Origin: Bacteroidales bacterium
Lineage (GTDB): Bacteria > Bacteroidota > Bacteroidia > Bacteroidales > UBA932
Assembly: GCA_023667095.1 (NCBI GenBank)
Contig: JAMPAT010000005.1
Coordinates: 83,277-147,276, forward strand
DNA: 64,000 nucleotides
Direction: 5' to 3'
In this document: positions 26,626 to 35,939 of the stretch, one piece after another
Layout of the letters: every line of letters starts with the position of its first letter
Position numbering within the stretch: position 1 is the first letter of the stretch
Made by a program: the position numbers and the translations under genes
Notes under the pieces: generated by a model
The model's input: only the letters and a program-made list of their open reading frames with translations
Databases searched by the model: none
What the model was told of the DNA's origin: nothing

Positions 26626-29600
26626 TCAATGCCGCGGAATTGAGTATTCAATTTCCTCCTCGGCATATACCCTTATATAGTCGACATACATATCTGTGCC
26701 GTTGCCATAACGCTCCAGGTCTATTCCCCATCCGCTTATGCCTCCGATAGCATAGTTGACAAGGAAGAGATGAGGCCTGTCGCGGGAGACATCGTTGGTC
26801 GGATGCCTGAACACCTCAATGTCATCACAATAGTACACTGTATCATCCAAGTCTATGCGGACAGCGTACGTATGGAATGTCGTTGACCAGTAGGAGCCTC
26901 CTCCTATCTCCATCATAGGCACTACGCAGTCCCTGTGTCCGCGGTCTGTGCCGTCGGGATTCTTCTGTCCCCAGAAATGGCTGCATATTGAATATCCGGG
27001 ATGGTTCGGATTGCCCGGCCCGACTCCTCCATAAGCCTCAATGATGTCAAGTTCGTCTCCGGCCGTATCCCTGTCTATGCCTGTTATTGTCCAGAAAGCA
27101 GGCCATGTACCTGGGGCGGACTGGGCTGTAAAACGGCATTCAAGATAGCAGGGGGCCTTTACCCACAGTCCTTCGCCGTCCATATTGACAGAAGCTATCA
27201 GTCCTGAGCTTCCGTTTGTGCCGGGACGCTTGCGTGCAGCTATCTTGAGATATGTGTCCCTCTGGAAGAAAGGATTGTCCGGACCGTCAACATCCGCAAA
27301 CTGCCATCCGCTGAAATCTCCGAAACGGGGCTTGTGTGCATTGTAGCGTGCATTACGTCCATCATTTGAGATGGACAAAGGACCGTCAAAGTCATCTTCA
27401 AAAATCAGTTTCAGTCCCTTGGCTCCAGCCGGTGCAGATTCCGGTATCCCCTGGCTCCATCCTACTCCGCCAGTGTTATAGAGCTGAAGTTCAAAAAAGT
27501 CCTTCTCACCCTTGTCATTATGTGCATAGATACGTACATTCATCGGACCTGCCGGGAATCTGTCTGCATTGAAAGAGAATGAGGCTGTGCCGTCTTTCCC
27601 TATTTTCAAGCCTTTCCTTGGTGTCAGGCATTCATCATGCCCCCACACTGACCGGTCTGAACCGGACGGCTGTCTCCATAGCATTGCCTTTGCCTCTGTC
27701 ATGCCAGGTGCGCTGAAACGTACAGTAACCTTTCCTTTCACATCCGAACGGCATTCCGGCTCTATAACAGAAATGTTTTGTATCCACTCTGTGTTGGAGT
27801 TATCGCTTTGGCCATAATTAAAGTCGGCATATTGCGGATTTGGGACAGATATTGGAGTCGCTTTTTTCGTATCTATCTGAAATGACGGAGGATAGCTGTC
27901 CGGAGATGATGCCCGGCCCTCGTTGGGATGCCGTCCCATTTCAAGTTCAAGCAGACCGCCATCAATGACATCCTCATGCGAAATCCAGGACCTGTCCCAT
28001 ACCTGTCCATTGAGCCTTGCCCCTTGAACATATTTGTTTTCCTCGCTATAGTCCAGACATTTTACCTTAAATGTTTTTCCTTTGCCGACTTTCACCTCCA
28101 CTTCCTCAAATACAGGACTTGTGAGTACATACACAGGAAGTCCGGGAGTCACAGGATAGAATCCCATCATAGAGAACACTGCAAAAGAGCCAAGCCCTCC
28201 GCCGTCCTCGTCTCCAGGAACTCCCATCAGGTCGTTCCGGAACCACATGTCAAGAAGTTTCCTTGTCCACTTCTGGGTTTTCCATGGCTGCCCTGCATAG
28301 CAATACAGATAAGGGATGTGCATGCAAGGCTCGTTTCCCATCGAATAGTTGCCCACAAGTGCGCTGTGGTCAGGTGCCTGCTTCCATACATCGGTCTTCT
28401 TCAATGTAGCCTCAAACATCCTGTCAAGTTCTCCGACAAACTTCTCTTCCCCTCCCATCAGCTCAATCAGGTCAGCTACATTATGCTGTACACCCCATCT
28501 GTAGATATGACCGTTATTCTCATCGTATGCATTGCGGAAACCGGTTCCACCAGACCAGGTATAGTCAAACGGTTCGATAAAATTACCCTCTTCATCCTTC
28601 GGATGGAAAAAACCGGTCTCCTGATTGAATATGTTCCTGTAGTCAAGTGCACGCTTTGCGTATTGCTCTGCTGCCCTGCTGTCTCCGGCATATTCTGCAA
28701 TCTTTGAAAGGCACCACTGGTCAAAGGCTGTACCGAGTGTGACGGCGACAGGCTGGCGTTTCTCGAAGCCATGGATTTCAGACTCTGTTTCAGGCTCGTC
28801 ATCCCTGATTCCTGGATAATATCCGTGTTCTGAATAGAACCTGTCAAGACGTCCCGCAGGACAATATGTCCATGGGGCAAGGGACTTTGTCTTGAGAGTA
28901 TTCTCTGCCATCTTGAACGCCATATCCACATCAAAGTCCACAAGTCCCTTGGCTATACAGTCAGCTACTGTGGCCATCCCATGATTGCAGTTCATGGAAT
29001 GGCTGTCTCCAGTCACAAGCGGAAACATTGGATACCATCTGTTTTCAGTCTGCGAAGCGGCCATTATGGCGGAATTGACCATATCCATTTCCTTTCCCGG
29101 GTCTATGATTGTGCGGAGAGGATGTGCAGCAAGATATGTATCCCAATACCAGTCATCCACATAGAAAGGCCTTCCGTTGTCACGGTGCACCTGTCCGTCA
29201 AATCCGCTATAGTACGAACCGTCTTCCGAGATGCAGACCGGACGTTCATAAATCCGGTACAGGGATGTATAGAACACTGACTTTTCATCATCCGAACCTC
29301 CTTTCACCTTGATTTTTGAAAGGGTCTCGTTCCAGATGCTGCGGCCCTCATCGGCAACCTGCTCCAGCGTCCTGCCGTCAAGTTCACGCCTCATGTTGGC
29401 CGCTGCCTGGGCTTCACTGATGAATGACACTCCATATTTCAGTTCGACCTCTGCGCGGTCAAACACCAATGCAGTCCGGCTATCGGAAATTCTCACTACG
29501 GATGACGGAAGCTGCTGAGGTTCAAGATGAAGATAGGCCCGTGCACCATTCTCCAGTTCCTCGTATCCGGACACAGACTTTCCGTCAGAAGAAAGCTCCC

Positions 29601-30078
29601 CCCTGAATGAATTTACAACGATGTAGTGAGAACCTTCTGAAGCGAACGCGATGCGGTAGACAGCACTTTGATGCGACGGGGCATAGTGGACATCAGCCTT
29701 GACTTCCTCCAGATAGACATCATATCTGTATGGACATATCTTTTCGAGGTCATAATGATATGAGAAACTGCCGTCAAGCGTATCTGGACAATTCCATGGG
29801 CAGATGCTGAATGCCTGCGCACCGCGGTGTGAGGTGAGAAATACAGGCAGGCCGTCAAGAGTATCATCCGTAAAGTCACTGCGAAGCGGCACCGTGCGCA
29901 TCATGCTGTTGGGCAGATGCACCGTAGGATATGTCGGCACAAGCAGATGGCTGATGTTGCCCATATACGGATTGACATAATCCACCGGGGCCTTGTCCTG
30001 TCTGCTGCATGAAGCCGCCATAGCAATGATGGAAGCAGAGACTGCCACAAGCGATATTATATGTTTCATATTTTTCAT
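26626..30078 (-). CDS. GH92 alpha-mannosidase fused to a GH16-like domain
   Basis: This 1150-aa lipoprotein (AASCSRQ lipobox) has a GH92 region at about 30-745: VDYVNPYMGN near the start, DDWYWDTYLAAHPL, YSMGNEPCMHIPYLY and GFYPVTPGLPVY. GH92 enzymes are Ca-dependent inverting exo-alpha-mannosidases. An Ig-like domain follows (about 775-885), then a GH16-like jelly roll (about 895-1140) with GDELDIIEAYGG. The ExDxxE catalytic motif of GH16 is intact here (E1009, D1011, E1014). One chain could therefore trim alpha-mannose and cleave a beta-glucan or beta-galactan. The usual GH92 CGQMSAWY segment is replaced by GGGLGSFAVFSMMGFYP, suggesting altered specificity. It overlaps the upstream GH92 gene by 4 bp (ATGA); an ATG at 30069 is an alternative start. 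Confidence 0.85.
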   Translation of the reverse strand: MKNMKHIISLVAVSASIIAMAASCSRQDKAPVDYVNPYMGNISHLLVPTYPTVHLPNSMMRTVPLRSDFTDDTLDGLPVFLTSHRGAQAFSICPWNCPDTLDGSFSYHYDLEKICPYRYDVYLEEVKADVHYAPSHQSAVYRIAFASEGSHYIVVNSFRGELSSDGKSVSGYEELENGARAYLHLEPQQLPSSVVRISDSRTALVFDRAEVELKYGVSFISEAQAAANMRRELDGRTLEQVADEGRSIWNETLSKIKVKGGSDDEKSVFYTSLYRIYERPVCISEDGSYYSGFDGQVHRDNGRPFYVDDWYWDTYLAAHPLRTIIDPGKEMDMVNSAIMAASQTENRWYPMFPLVTGDSHSMNCNHGMATVADCIAKGLVDFDVDMAFKMAENTLKTKSLAPWTYCPAGRLDRFYSEHGYYPGIRDDEPETESEIHGFEKRQPVAVTLGTAFDQWCLSKIAEYAGDSRAAEQYAKRALDYRNIFNQETGFFHPKDEEGNFIEPFDYTWSGGTGFRNAYDENNGHIYRWGVQHNVADLIELMGGEEKFVGELDRMFEATLKKTDVWKQAPDHSALVGNYSMGNEPCMHIPYLYCYAGQPWKTQKWTRKLLDMWFRNDLMGVPGDEDGGGLGSFAVFSMMGFYPVTPGLPVYVLTSPVFEEVEVKVGKGKTFKVKCLDYSEENKYVQGARLNGQVWDRSWISHEDVIDGGLLELEMGRHPNEGRASSPDSYPPSFQIDTKKATPISVPNPQYADFNYGQSDNSNTEWIQNISVIEPECRSDVKGKVTVRFSAPGMTEAKAMLWRQPSGSDRSVWGHDECLTPRKGLKIGKDGTASFSFNADRFPAGPMNVRIYAHNDKGEKDFFELQLYNTGGVGWSQGIPESAPAGAKGLKLIFEDDFDGPLSISNDGRNARYNAHKPRFGDFSGWQFADVDGPDNPFFQRDTYLKIAARKRPGTNGSSGLIASVNMDGEGLWVKAPCYLECRFTAQSAPGTWPAFWTITGIDRDTAGDELDIIEAYGGVGPGNPNHPGYSICSHFWGQKNPDGTDRGHRDCVVPMMEIGGGSYWSTTFHTYAVRIDLDDTVYYCDDIEVFRHPTNDVSRDRPHLFLVNYAIGGISGWGIDLERYGNGTDMYVDYIRVYAEEEIEYSIPRH

Positions 30079-32255
30079 CTGTCCGTTTTTTCGTTCGACA
30101 TGACATATCTCAATTCACCTCCTGCCATTATCTGGCTGTATGTTATGACATTGTTTTCAAGAGGTTTCCCGTTCAGTTCGGCAGACTTGACATATCTGTT
30201 TTCATCCGAAAGCCCTGCTGCCCTGATATCAAGGACATTCCCGCCATGAAGCCTTAGCCGGAATCCGGCAATCTGAGGTGCGCCTATTACATATTCACCT
30301 GAAATGCTGTCCAGAGGATAGAATCCCATGGCTGAAAACATATACCAGGCAGACATCTGGCCGCAGTCGTCATTTCCGCAAAGCCCGTCAGGGCGGGGCC
30401 GGTAGAATTTATCGAAAATTTCACGCACGAGTTCCGCAGTACGGTCATTGTCGCCAAGGCGGCTGTAAAGGTATGCGACATGATGGCTCGGTTCATTGCC
30501 ATGCGCATACTGGCCGATAAGTCCTGTGACATCACCTGTGAATCCGGTCTGCTCTGCACGTGCCTGGATTATGAACAGGGAATCCAGCTTAGTCATGAAA
30601 GCCTGCCGGCCTCCCATCAGTTCCACCAGGCCTTCCAAATCGTGCATTACATGCCATGTGTACTGCCAGGCGTTGCCTTCTGTGTAGTCTCCTCCGGCAG
30701 TTCCGCCATGCGAGAGATGGAATTTGTCAAACGGAGTCCTCCAATTTCCGTTGCTGTCCTTTCCACGGACAAGCCCGTTTGAGGTGTCAAACAGGTTTTT
30801 CCAGTATCCTGACCTTTTCATGAAGAATGCCTGTTCCCCGGCCAGTCCGAGTTCTCCGGCAAGGACAGCTGCACAATAGTCGTCATATCCGCATTCGAGC
30901 GTCCTTGATGCAGACTCCTCATTTATTATGTCGAAAGGATAATACCCATATTTGTCATAGACATCCCAGTCCGCCTTGTAATGAGGCTCTGTCAAGGATT
31001 TCCTTACCGCGGCAAATGCCCTGTCCCTGTTGACATGAGGCAGATTCTTAAGACATGCATCCACCACGACCGGTACAGCATGGTTGCCTATCATGCAATA
31101 ATTCTCCTTGCCCCACAATGCCCATATAGGCAGGAACCCCTGTGCATCGCAATGGTCAAGCATATTGTCAACCATTGTTCCGGCAAGCTCCGGCATCATG
31201 AGCGCGTAGAAAGGATGTGCCGCACGGAAAGTATCCCAAAGTGAGAATGTGGAGAAGTATCTTCCTCCCACGGCATATCGCACTACATCATCTGCACCGC
31301 GATATGACCCGCTGACATCAGCGATATTGTTCGGCTGGATGAGGAGATGATAGAACGAGGTATAGAAATTCGCGAGCTGGTCTTCCGTCCCGTCAACTTC
31401 TATCATGTGGAAGTACCTGTTCCATTCATCTGACGCTGCCTTCCTGACAGCACTGAAATTCCAGCCAGGCACTTCTGCCGCCATGTTTGCCTTTGCCGCA
31501 TCTATGCTGACAGTGGACATCGCCACCTTTGCCACAAGTTCCTTTGAGCCTTCCGGAAACATCAGGACATATTTCGGTGCCATATTGTCCGGAGAGCCGG
31601 CTACGCGAATGGTATCCGCCACAGGCACACTGAATTCTATCACATAATAGAAATGCCTCTGCACCCACCCTGTCACATGATGATGTCCGGAAATCACAGT
31701 CGGAGACTCAAAATTGACCTCAGCCTCAAGGACATGTGTGTCATACTGGTGCTCGGAACTCGTCTGTGCCGTCTGGAAATCAATATACAGCCCCGCTGTT
31801 GCAGTTTTGTAGTGATACCTGTGCATCGCCACATGAGGGCTGCAGGTCAGTTCCACATCGACATTGTTGTCTGTCAGGGTGACACTGTAATATCCCGGGA
31901 CAGCAAATTCCGTTTCCTTGTCCCATGCGCTTCTGAAATCAGGATTAGGCCCTTCTGAGAATGGCATGAACATCAGGTCACCGAGGTCAGGGCAGCCTGT
32001 ACCGTTGAGATGGTTCTGTCCGAATCCCCAGATCTGGCTGTCGTCGTTATTGTAGCCGCTGCAATGTTCCCATCCATAGTTCCCTGTATGCGGGCTTGGT
32101 TGCATAAGGCCGAAGGGATATGCAGCTCCAGGGAAAGTGTGGCCAGTATAGGCCGTCCCCACCATAGGATTGGCGTACTGCACCAGATCCCGTCCGTCCC
32201 GGCATGAGACGGACAGGAGGGCAGCACACACATACATTATGAAAAACTTTCTCAT
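30075..32255 (-). CDS. GH92 exo-alpha-mannosidase
   Basis: This 726-aa lipoprotein (VSCRDG lipobox, Cys about 18) shows the canonical GH92 pattern throughout: YANPMVGTAYTGHTFPGAA and PFGLMQPSPHTG at the start, GFGQNHLNGTGCPDLGD, FSLWDTFRAAHPFY, YAHGNEPSHHVAYLYS carrying the predicted general-acid Glu, and CGNDDCGQMSAWYMFSAMGF with the acidic base region. Length fits a single GH92 enzyme. It should release mannose from alpha-mannosides such as N-glycans or yeast mannan; the linkage cannot be told. It overlaps the gene before and the gene after by 4 bp each, so the three glycosidase genes are translationally coupled. Confidence 0.95.
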   Translation of the reverse strand: MRKFFIMYVCAALLSVSCRDGRDLVQYANPMVGTAYTGHTFPGAAYPFGLMQPSPHTGNYGWEHCSGYNNDDSQIWGFGQNHLNGTGCPDLGDLMFMPFSEGPNPDFRSAWDKETEFAVPGYYSVTLTDNNVDVELTCSPHVAMHRYHYKTATAGLYIDFQTAQTSSEHQYDTHVLEAEVNFESPTVISGHHHVTGWVQRHFYYVIEFSVPVADTIRVAGSPDNMAPKYVLMFPEGSKELVAKVAMSTVSIDAAKANMAAEVPGWNFSAVRKAASDEWNRYFHMIEVDGTEDQLANFYTSFYHLLIQPNNIADVSGSYRGADDVVRYAVGGRYFSTFSLWDTFRAAHPFYALMMPELAGTMVDNMLDHCDAQGFLPIWALWGKENYCMIGNHAVPVVVDACLKNLPHVNRDRAFAAVRKSLTEPHYKADWDVYDKYGYYPFDIINEESASRTLECGYDDYCAAVLAGELGLAGEQAFFMKRSGYWKNLFDTSNGLVRGKDSNGNWRTPFDKFHLSHGGTAGGDYTEGNAWQYTWHVMHDLEGLVELMGGRQAFMTKLDSLFIIQARAEQTGFTGDVTGLIGQYAHGNEPSHHVAYLYSRLGDNDRTAELVREIFDKFYRPRPDGLCGNDDCGQMSAWYMFSAMGFYPLDSISGEYVIGAPQIAGFRLRLHGGNVLDIRAAGLSDENRYVKSAELNGKPLENNVITYSQIMAGGELRYVMSNEKTDR

Positions 32256-33610
32256 TTGAATTCAAGGATATATGGATGATTTGTCATTGTCAAGGAGACT
32301 TCAGATGTGTTTTTGGCTGTCTCGACGACATCCGTACCCTTGGTAGGGTCATAGATATTTATATTGCTGTATTCCTTGTCAAGCTTGACCACGATCTCAT
32401 CCTTTCCTCCGGCATAGCGTTCTCCCCACACCACAAGTTCATACGTCCCGTCATATTTCTGCAGAAGAAGCGTATGCACTGTCTCAGGCTTGTCCGGAAT
32501 GGAATACGAAAGCCTGCCAGGATGCTCTATTGACTTGTCATCCTTCAAGACAGTGGTCAGATTGTGCAGATAATGGGCAGAAAGCCTTGGTTCGTATGCA
32601 GGGGTGTAGAATCCGAAAGTCTGGTTGCCGGATTCGTCCGAACGGTCCCTGAGAATGTACATTGAAGTGTATTCCCATCCGCGTGCATACTGTGAAAGGT
32701 AGCATGACATATACATCAAAGCCTGTATCTCTTCTGTCACAGGACCGTTTTCCCCGTCAATCGTTGTTCCTGTCTCTGTTGTAACCTTCCTGAGCTGCAT
32801 ACATTCCTGCTCGGTATATCCCTGGTAGCCTTTCCCCCATGTCACACCATGGTTACCGTAAAGTCCGTCTACACGGCAGGCCGATGACGGATCGGAAGCG
32901 GCCCATGTCTGGTTGTTCTGGAGTGCAGGGAAATTAGGATGTATGAAATAGTTATGTACGTTGGCAACATCAGCGAACACAGTTCCTGCAGGAAGCAGGC
33001 ATCCCGCGCCTGCAGGAATTGTCAGGAACTGGACACCTACATTGTCTGTCTCGGCACCGGCCTCTGTCAAAGACCAGACATCCACATCCTTAAGCAGAGG
33101 ATCGGCTTTTATGGCAGCATAGAAGTCCCTGTGCAGCTTGGCAACAGGCATCCATGTGCCGGCTCCTCCTCCCTGTTCGCCTTCATAGTATATGGTCCAG
33201 TTGTTCGGCTCGTTGTTGCCTTCCATCGCAATAAGCGCATCCTTTTCCTTGAGATAACGGGCGGCTTCAAGCACCTTCTCCATGTCACCGTCCTTGGAAC
33301 CTGTACCTATTGCCATTGAGAACTTTATTCCTCCATTTTCCATCAGGTAGTCGAAACTGCTGTATCCCTTGGCACCATATCCGCTGCGGATCCATCTTGC
33401 TCCGATGTACTGCATGCACTCCAGTGTCTTTTCAAGACTTTCCCCCCTTGAATCAATAGATGAGTTGACACCGATGCTTGAAAGGAAGTCATTGGCAGGC
33501 ACCGCCGTATAGACAGCATCCGACGGGATTACATAATCATCGTAGGAAATCTTGTTGTCACATGCGACAAACAATGCCAGGGTCAAAAATAGTGATGTCA
33601 TTTTATTCAT
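32252..33610 (-). CDS. lipoprotein glycoside hydrolase-like TIM barrel (clan GH-A type)
   Basis: This 452-aa lipoprotein starts MNKMTSLFLTLALFVACDNK, lipobox Cys about 17; an in-frame ATG 11 codons upstream is less likely. Two motifs fit clan GH-A retaining glycosidases: the acid/base site MEGNNEPNNW (E134) on strand 4 and the nucleophile site VTTETGTT (E279) on strand 7. The C-terminal beta domain (LLLQKYDGTYELVVWGE) is common in GH30/GH39/GH5-like enzymes. I cannot assign it to a GH family. It lies within the PUL, 4 bp after the DUF1735 gene and overlapping the GH92 gene, so it probably cuts the same polysaccharide at the surface or in the periplasm. Confidence 0.75.
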   Translation of the reverse strand: MNKMTSLFLTLALFVACDNKISYDDYVIPSDAVYTAVPANDFLSSIGVNSSIDSRGESLEKTLECMQYIGARWIRSGYGAKGYSSFDYLMENGGIKFSMAIGTGSKDGDMEKVLEAARYLKEKDALIAMEGNNEPNNWTIYYEGEQGGGAGTWMPVAKLHRDFYAAIKADPLLKDVDVWSLTEAGAETDNVGVQFLTIPAGAGCLLPAGTVFADVANVHNYFIHPNFPALQNNQTWAASDPSSACRVDGLYGNHGVTWGKGYQGYTEQECMQLRKVTTETGTTIDGENGPVTEEIQALMYMSCYLSQYARGWEYTSMYILRDRSDESGNQTFGFYTPAYEPRLSAHYLHNLTTVLKDDKSIEHPGRLSYSIPDKPETVHTLLLQKYDGTYELVVWGERYAGGKDEIVVKLDKEYSNINIYDPTKGTDVVETAKNTSEVSLTMTNHPYILEFK

Positions 33611-33614
33611 GGTT

Positions 33615-34202
33615 TTATATATTGTCAAATATGGTTGTATCAATTATTATTGCCAGGCGGCAGTATTCTTCATTCATTTCACGGTCATCAGTATTGATTG
33701 ATACGCCGAATACAAGCTCCTTGTGCCTGTTCAGGCGGTCCATGAGGTAGTCAAGGTCAATTACCACATTGAATGCCGCGTATGCCTGACCGTCCTTCAC
33801 GATGACCCGCTCCGTGCACTCCCTCAGGTCAATGGGGATAATGTCTGTATCTTCCGGAAGTGTCCCGTCCAGAATCATGTCATAGACTACATCATCGTCC
33901 ATATACACATCTACAGCGACATTTCCATGATTGTCAACGCCTGAGCGGTACACTGACAGAGGGATGGAGAACGTGTATTCATCATAATCTATAAGGAAAC
34001 GGTAGGTAGAACCTTCAGTAGGAGTGCTTCCTGCACTTTCCTCAGCCTTGTCGATGAGATAGATTGATGATGACACAGCCGCAGGGAGATATATCTTCTG
34101 GGCAGGGTACACGGCATCCGTGACCCCGGTCCCGCATGAGACTGCTGCAAGAAGCAGCAATGCCATGCAGAATGTACTTGTTATTCTTTTGATTATATTC
34201 AT
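33615..34202 (-). CDS. DUF1735-type PUL lipoprotein
   Basis: This 195-aa lipoprotein has lipobox AAVSCGTG (Cys about 23) followed by a single beta domain of the DUF1735 (BT_3987-N-like) type: AQKIYLPAA, YRFLIDYDEYTFSIPLSVYRSG, DDVVYDMILDG and VIDLDYLMDRLNRHKEL. Such domains occur in surface glycan-binding proteins and at the N-terminus of PUL enzymes. Here it stands alone without the usual C-terminal lectin or enzyme domain. It sits directly after the second SusD gene, the usual position of a surface glycan-binding protein. Confidence 0.75.
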   Translation of the reverse strand: MNIIKRITSTFCMALLLLAAVSCGTGVTDAVYPAQKIYLPAAVSSSIYLIDKAEESAGSTPTEGSTYRFLIDYDEYTFSIPLSVYRSGVDNHGNVAVDVYMDDDVVYDMILDGTLPEDTDIIPIDLRECTERVIVKDGQAYAAFNVVIDLDYLMDRLNRHKELVFGVSINTDDREMNEEYCRLAIIIDTTIFDNI

Positions 34203-34221
34203 GATGCCATAGATTTAATGC

Positions 34222-35934
34222 CTACCATAACGGGTTTTGCGGCCAGCCGCTGATATTGATGTCCGACTGCGGGATAGGGAACAGATACATCCTGGCCTCA
34301 AATGTCCTGTTTTCAACCACTTGCGGAGTATAGATATATGTCTGCGAATTCTGCCGTATGTCCACACCTCTCAACGGAGCTCCGAGTGTCTCTTCTGCAA
34401 TCATCCATCTCCTTACGTCAAACATACGATGCCCTTCAAATGCAAGCTCCACACGCCTCTCGTTGCGGATTCTTTCGCGCATCTCATCCTTTGTCACTGT
34501 AGACGGTACTGCAGGCATGTCGACCCCCTTGCGCTGACGGATCTTATTCAAGGCCTCTATTGCAGTCATGCCGTAGCCATGCGCATCGGAAGGGCCGTAG
34601 GCCTCATTCATTGCTTCGGCATAGTTGAGATACATCTCTGCAAGACGGAAGATTATCCATGCGTGGACAGTCCCCCTGCCCTGGAGCAGATTGGCATCCG
34701 GATCGACATACTTGCGCAGATAATAGCCTGTCCTGGTCGCGTTGACAATGCCTTTTCCGTCACGTCCGCCCTCGAATATCTCCATGGTCCTGTCCTTGAA
34801 TGACGAGCCGTTGGTGATAATTGCATATGCAAGACGCGGGTCACGGTTTGCATACGGGTCACCTGCCATATCCGGATTGCTCCAGTCAAACCGCTTGCCT
34901 GTCTTCGTTTCAAAGGCATCCACAAGGTTCTGTGACGGCGTTGTTCCGCTGTTTCCCTTGTCAAAGCCTATCGGATAGTTGCTCTCCTCAAATGAGTAGC
35001 TGCTGCCGTAGCGGCGTACAAATATCGCCTCGTTGTTGCTGTATGACTTCAGGAAAATGTCAGGATAGCTGGTCATCAGCGTGTATCTCGCCTCCGAAAG
35101 GTCAAGCACTGCCTTGGCGGCCTGCGCTGCCGCATCCCACCTGTCTTTCCTGTCAACGTCACCGGGCATTGAGATAAGTTCCGGATGGTCATACCCTCCG
35201 GCCCATGACGGGTCATTGAAAAGGTCACTCGCCGCAAAAAGCAAGGCACGGCTCTTCAGGGCAAGTGCAGCACCTTTTGTAACCCTTCCTGTCTCGCCGG
35301 ATTCCTTGACTGCAGGAAGTTCAGGGGCAATGTCATCACATTCATTGACTATGAAACCGATGCACTCTTCAAGGGTATTCCTTCCTATTCCACTGTAGTC
35401 ATCATCCACTCCGTATGTCCTTTCAAGGACCGGGACACCGCCATAGCGTTCCACAAGCTCGAAATAATACAGTGCCCTGAGGAAACGCACCTCCAGCTTG
35501 GCTTTCTCGATGTTGTCCATATACAGTTCAAACTTGGCCTGCTCATTCTGGTCCGGGTCATATTTGAGATAGTCCATCTGGACATCATCGGACTTTTCAA
35601 GGAAGAGATTGGCGGCATAGATTCCTCCGAAGCACCTGTTCCAGGCTCCGTCCGGATTGTCAAGATAGCTCCAGGAACCGGTATTGAACTTATGGACAGA
35701 ACTTCCTTCACTTGTATGTTCCGCTTCGTCGCAAGCGGATGCCAGCATTGCGCCTCCTATATACGAAAACCCGTCAGGGAGATAGGTATAGACGGCATTT
35801 GCCCTGCCCATTGTGTTGTTGTAGGTATGTATGACGTCCTCCTCGGTAAGCTGCAGTTCAAGCTCCGGGTCCATGTCACAGGACACGGTCGACACAGCAA
35901 GCATCAATGGTAAAATATATCTGATCTTTCCCAT
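34222..35934 (-). CDS. SusD-like surface glycan-binding lipoprotein (second pair)
   Basis: This 570-aa RagB/SusD family protein has a signal peptide ending in VSCDMD. TPR-like helical segments are visible (LEVRFLRALYYFELVERYGGVPV, KGAALALKSRALLFAASDLF) along with the family C-terminal motifs RIRNERRVELAFEGHRMFDVRRWM and MYLFPIPQSDI. It acts as the lid over its SusC partner, which is encoded 5 bp upstream. It should bind the imported oligosaccharide at the cell surface. Confidence 0.95.
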   Translation of the reverse strand: MGKIRYILPLMLAVSTVSCDMDPELELQLTEEDVIHTYNNTMGRANAVYTYLPDGFSYIGGAMLASACDEAEHTSEGSSVHKFNTGSWSYLDNPDGAWNRCFGGIYAANLFLEKSDDVQMDYLKYDPDQNEQAKFELYMDNIEKAKLEVRFLRALYYFELVERYGGVPVLERTYGVDDDYSGIGRNTLEECIGFIVNECDDIAPELPAVKESGETGRVTKGAALALKSRALLFAASDLFNDPSWAGGYDHPELISMPGDVDRKDRWDAAAQAAKAVLDLSEARYTLMTSYPDIFLKSYSNNEAIFVRRYGSSYSFEESNYPIGFDKGNSGTTPSQNLVDAFETKTGKRFDWSNPDMAGDPYANRDPRLAYAIITNGSSFKDRTMEIFEGGRDGKGIVNATRTGYYLRKYVDPDANLLQGRGTVHAWIIFRLAEMYLNYAEAMNEAYGPSDAHGYGMTAIEALNKIRQRKGVDMPAVPSTVTKDEMRERIRNERRVELAFEGHRMFDVRRWMIAEETLGAPLRGVDIRQNSQTYIYTPQVVENRTFEARMYLFPIPQSDINISGWPQNPLW

Positions 35935-35939
35935 GGTCT

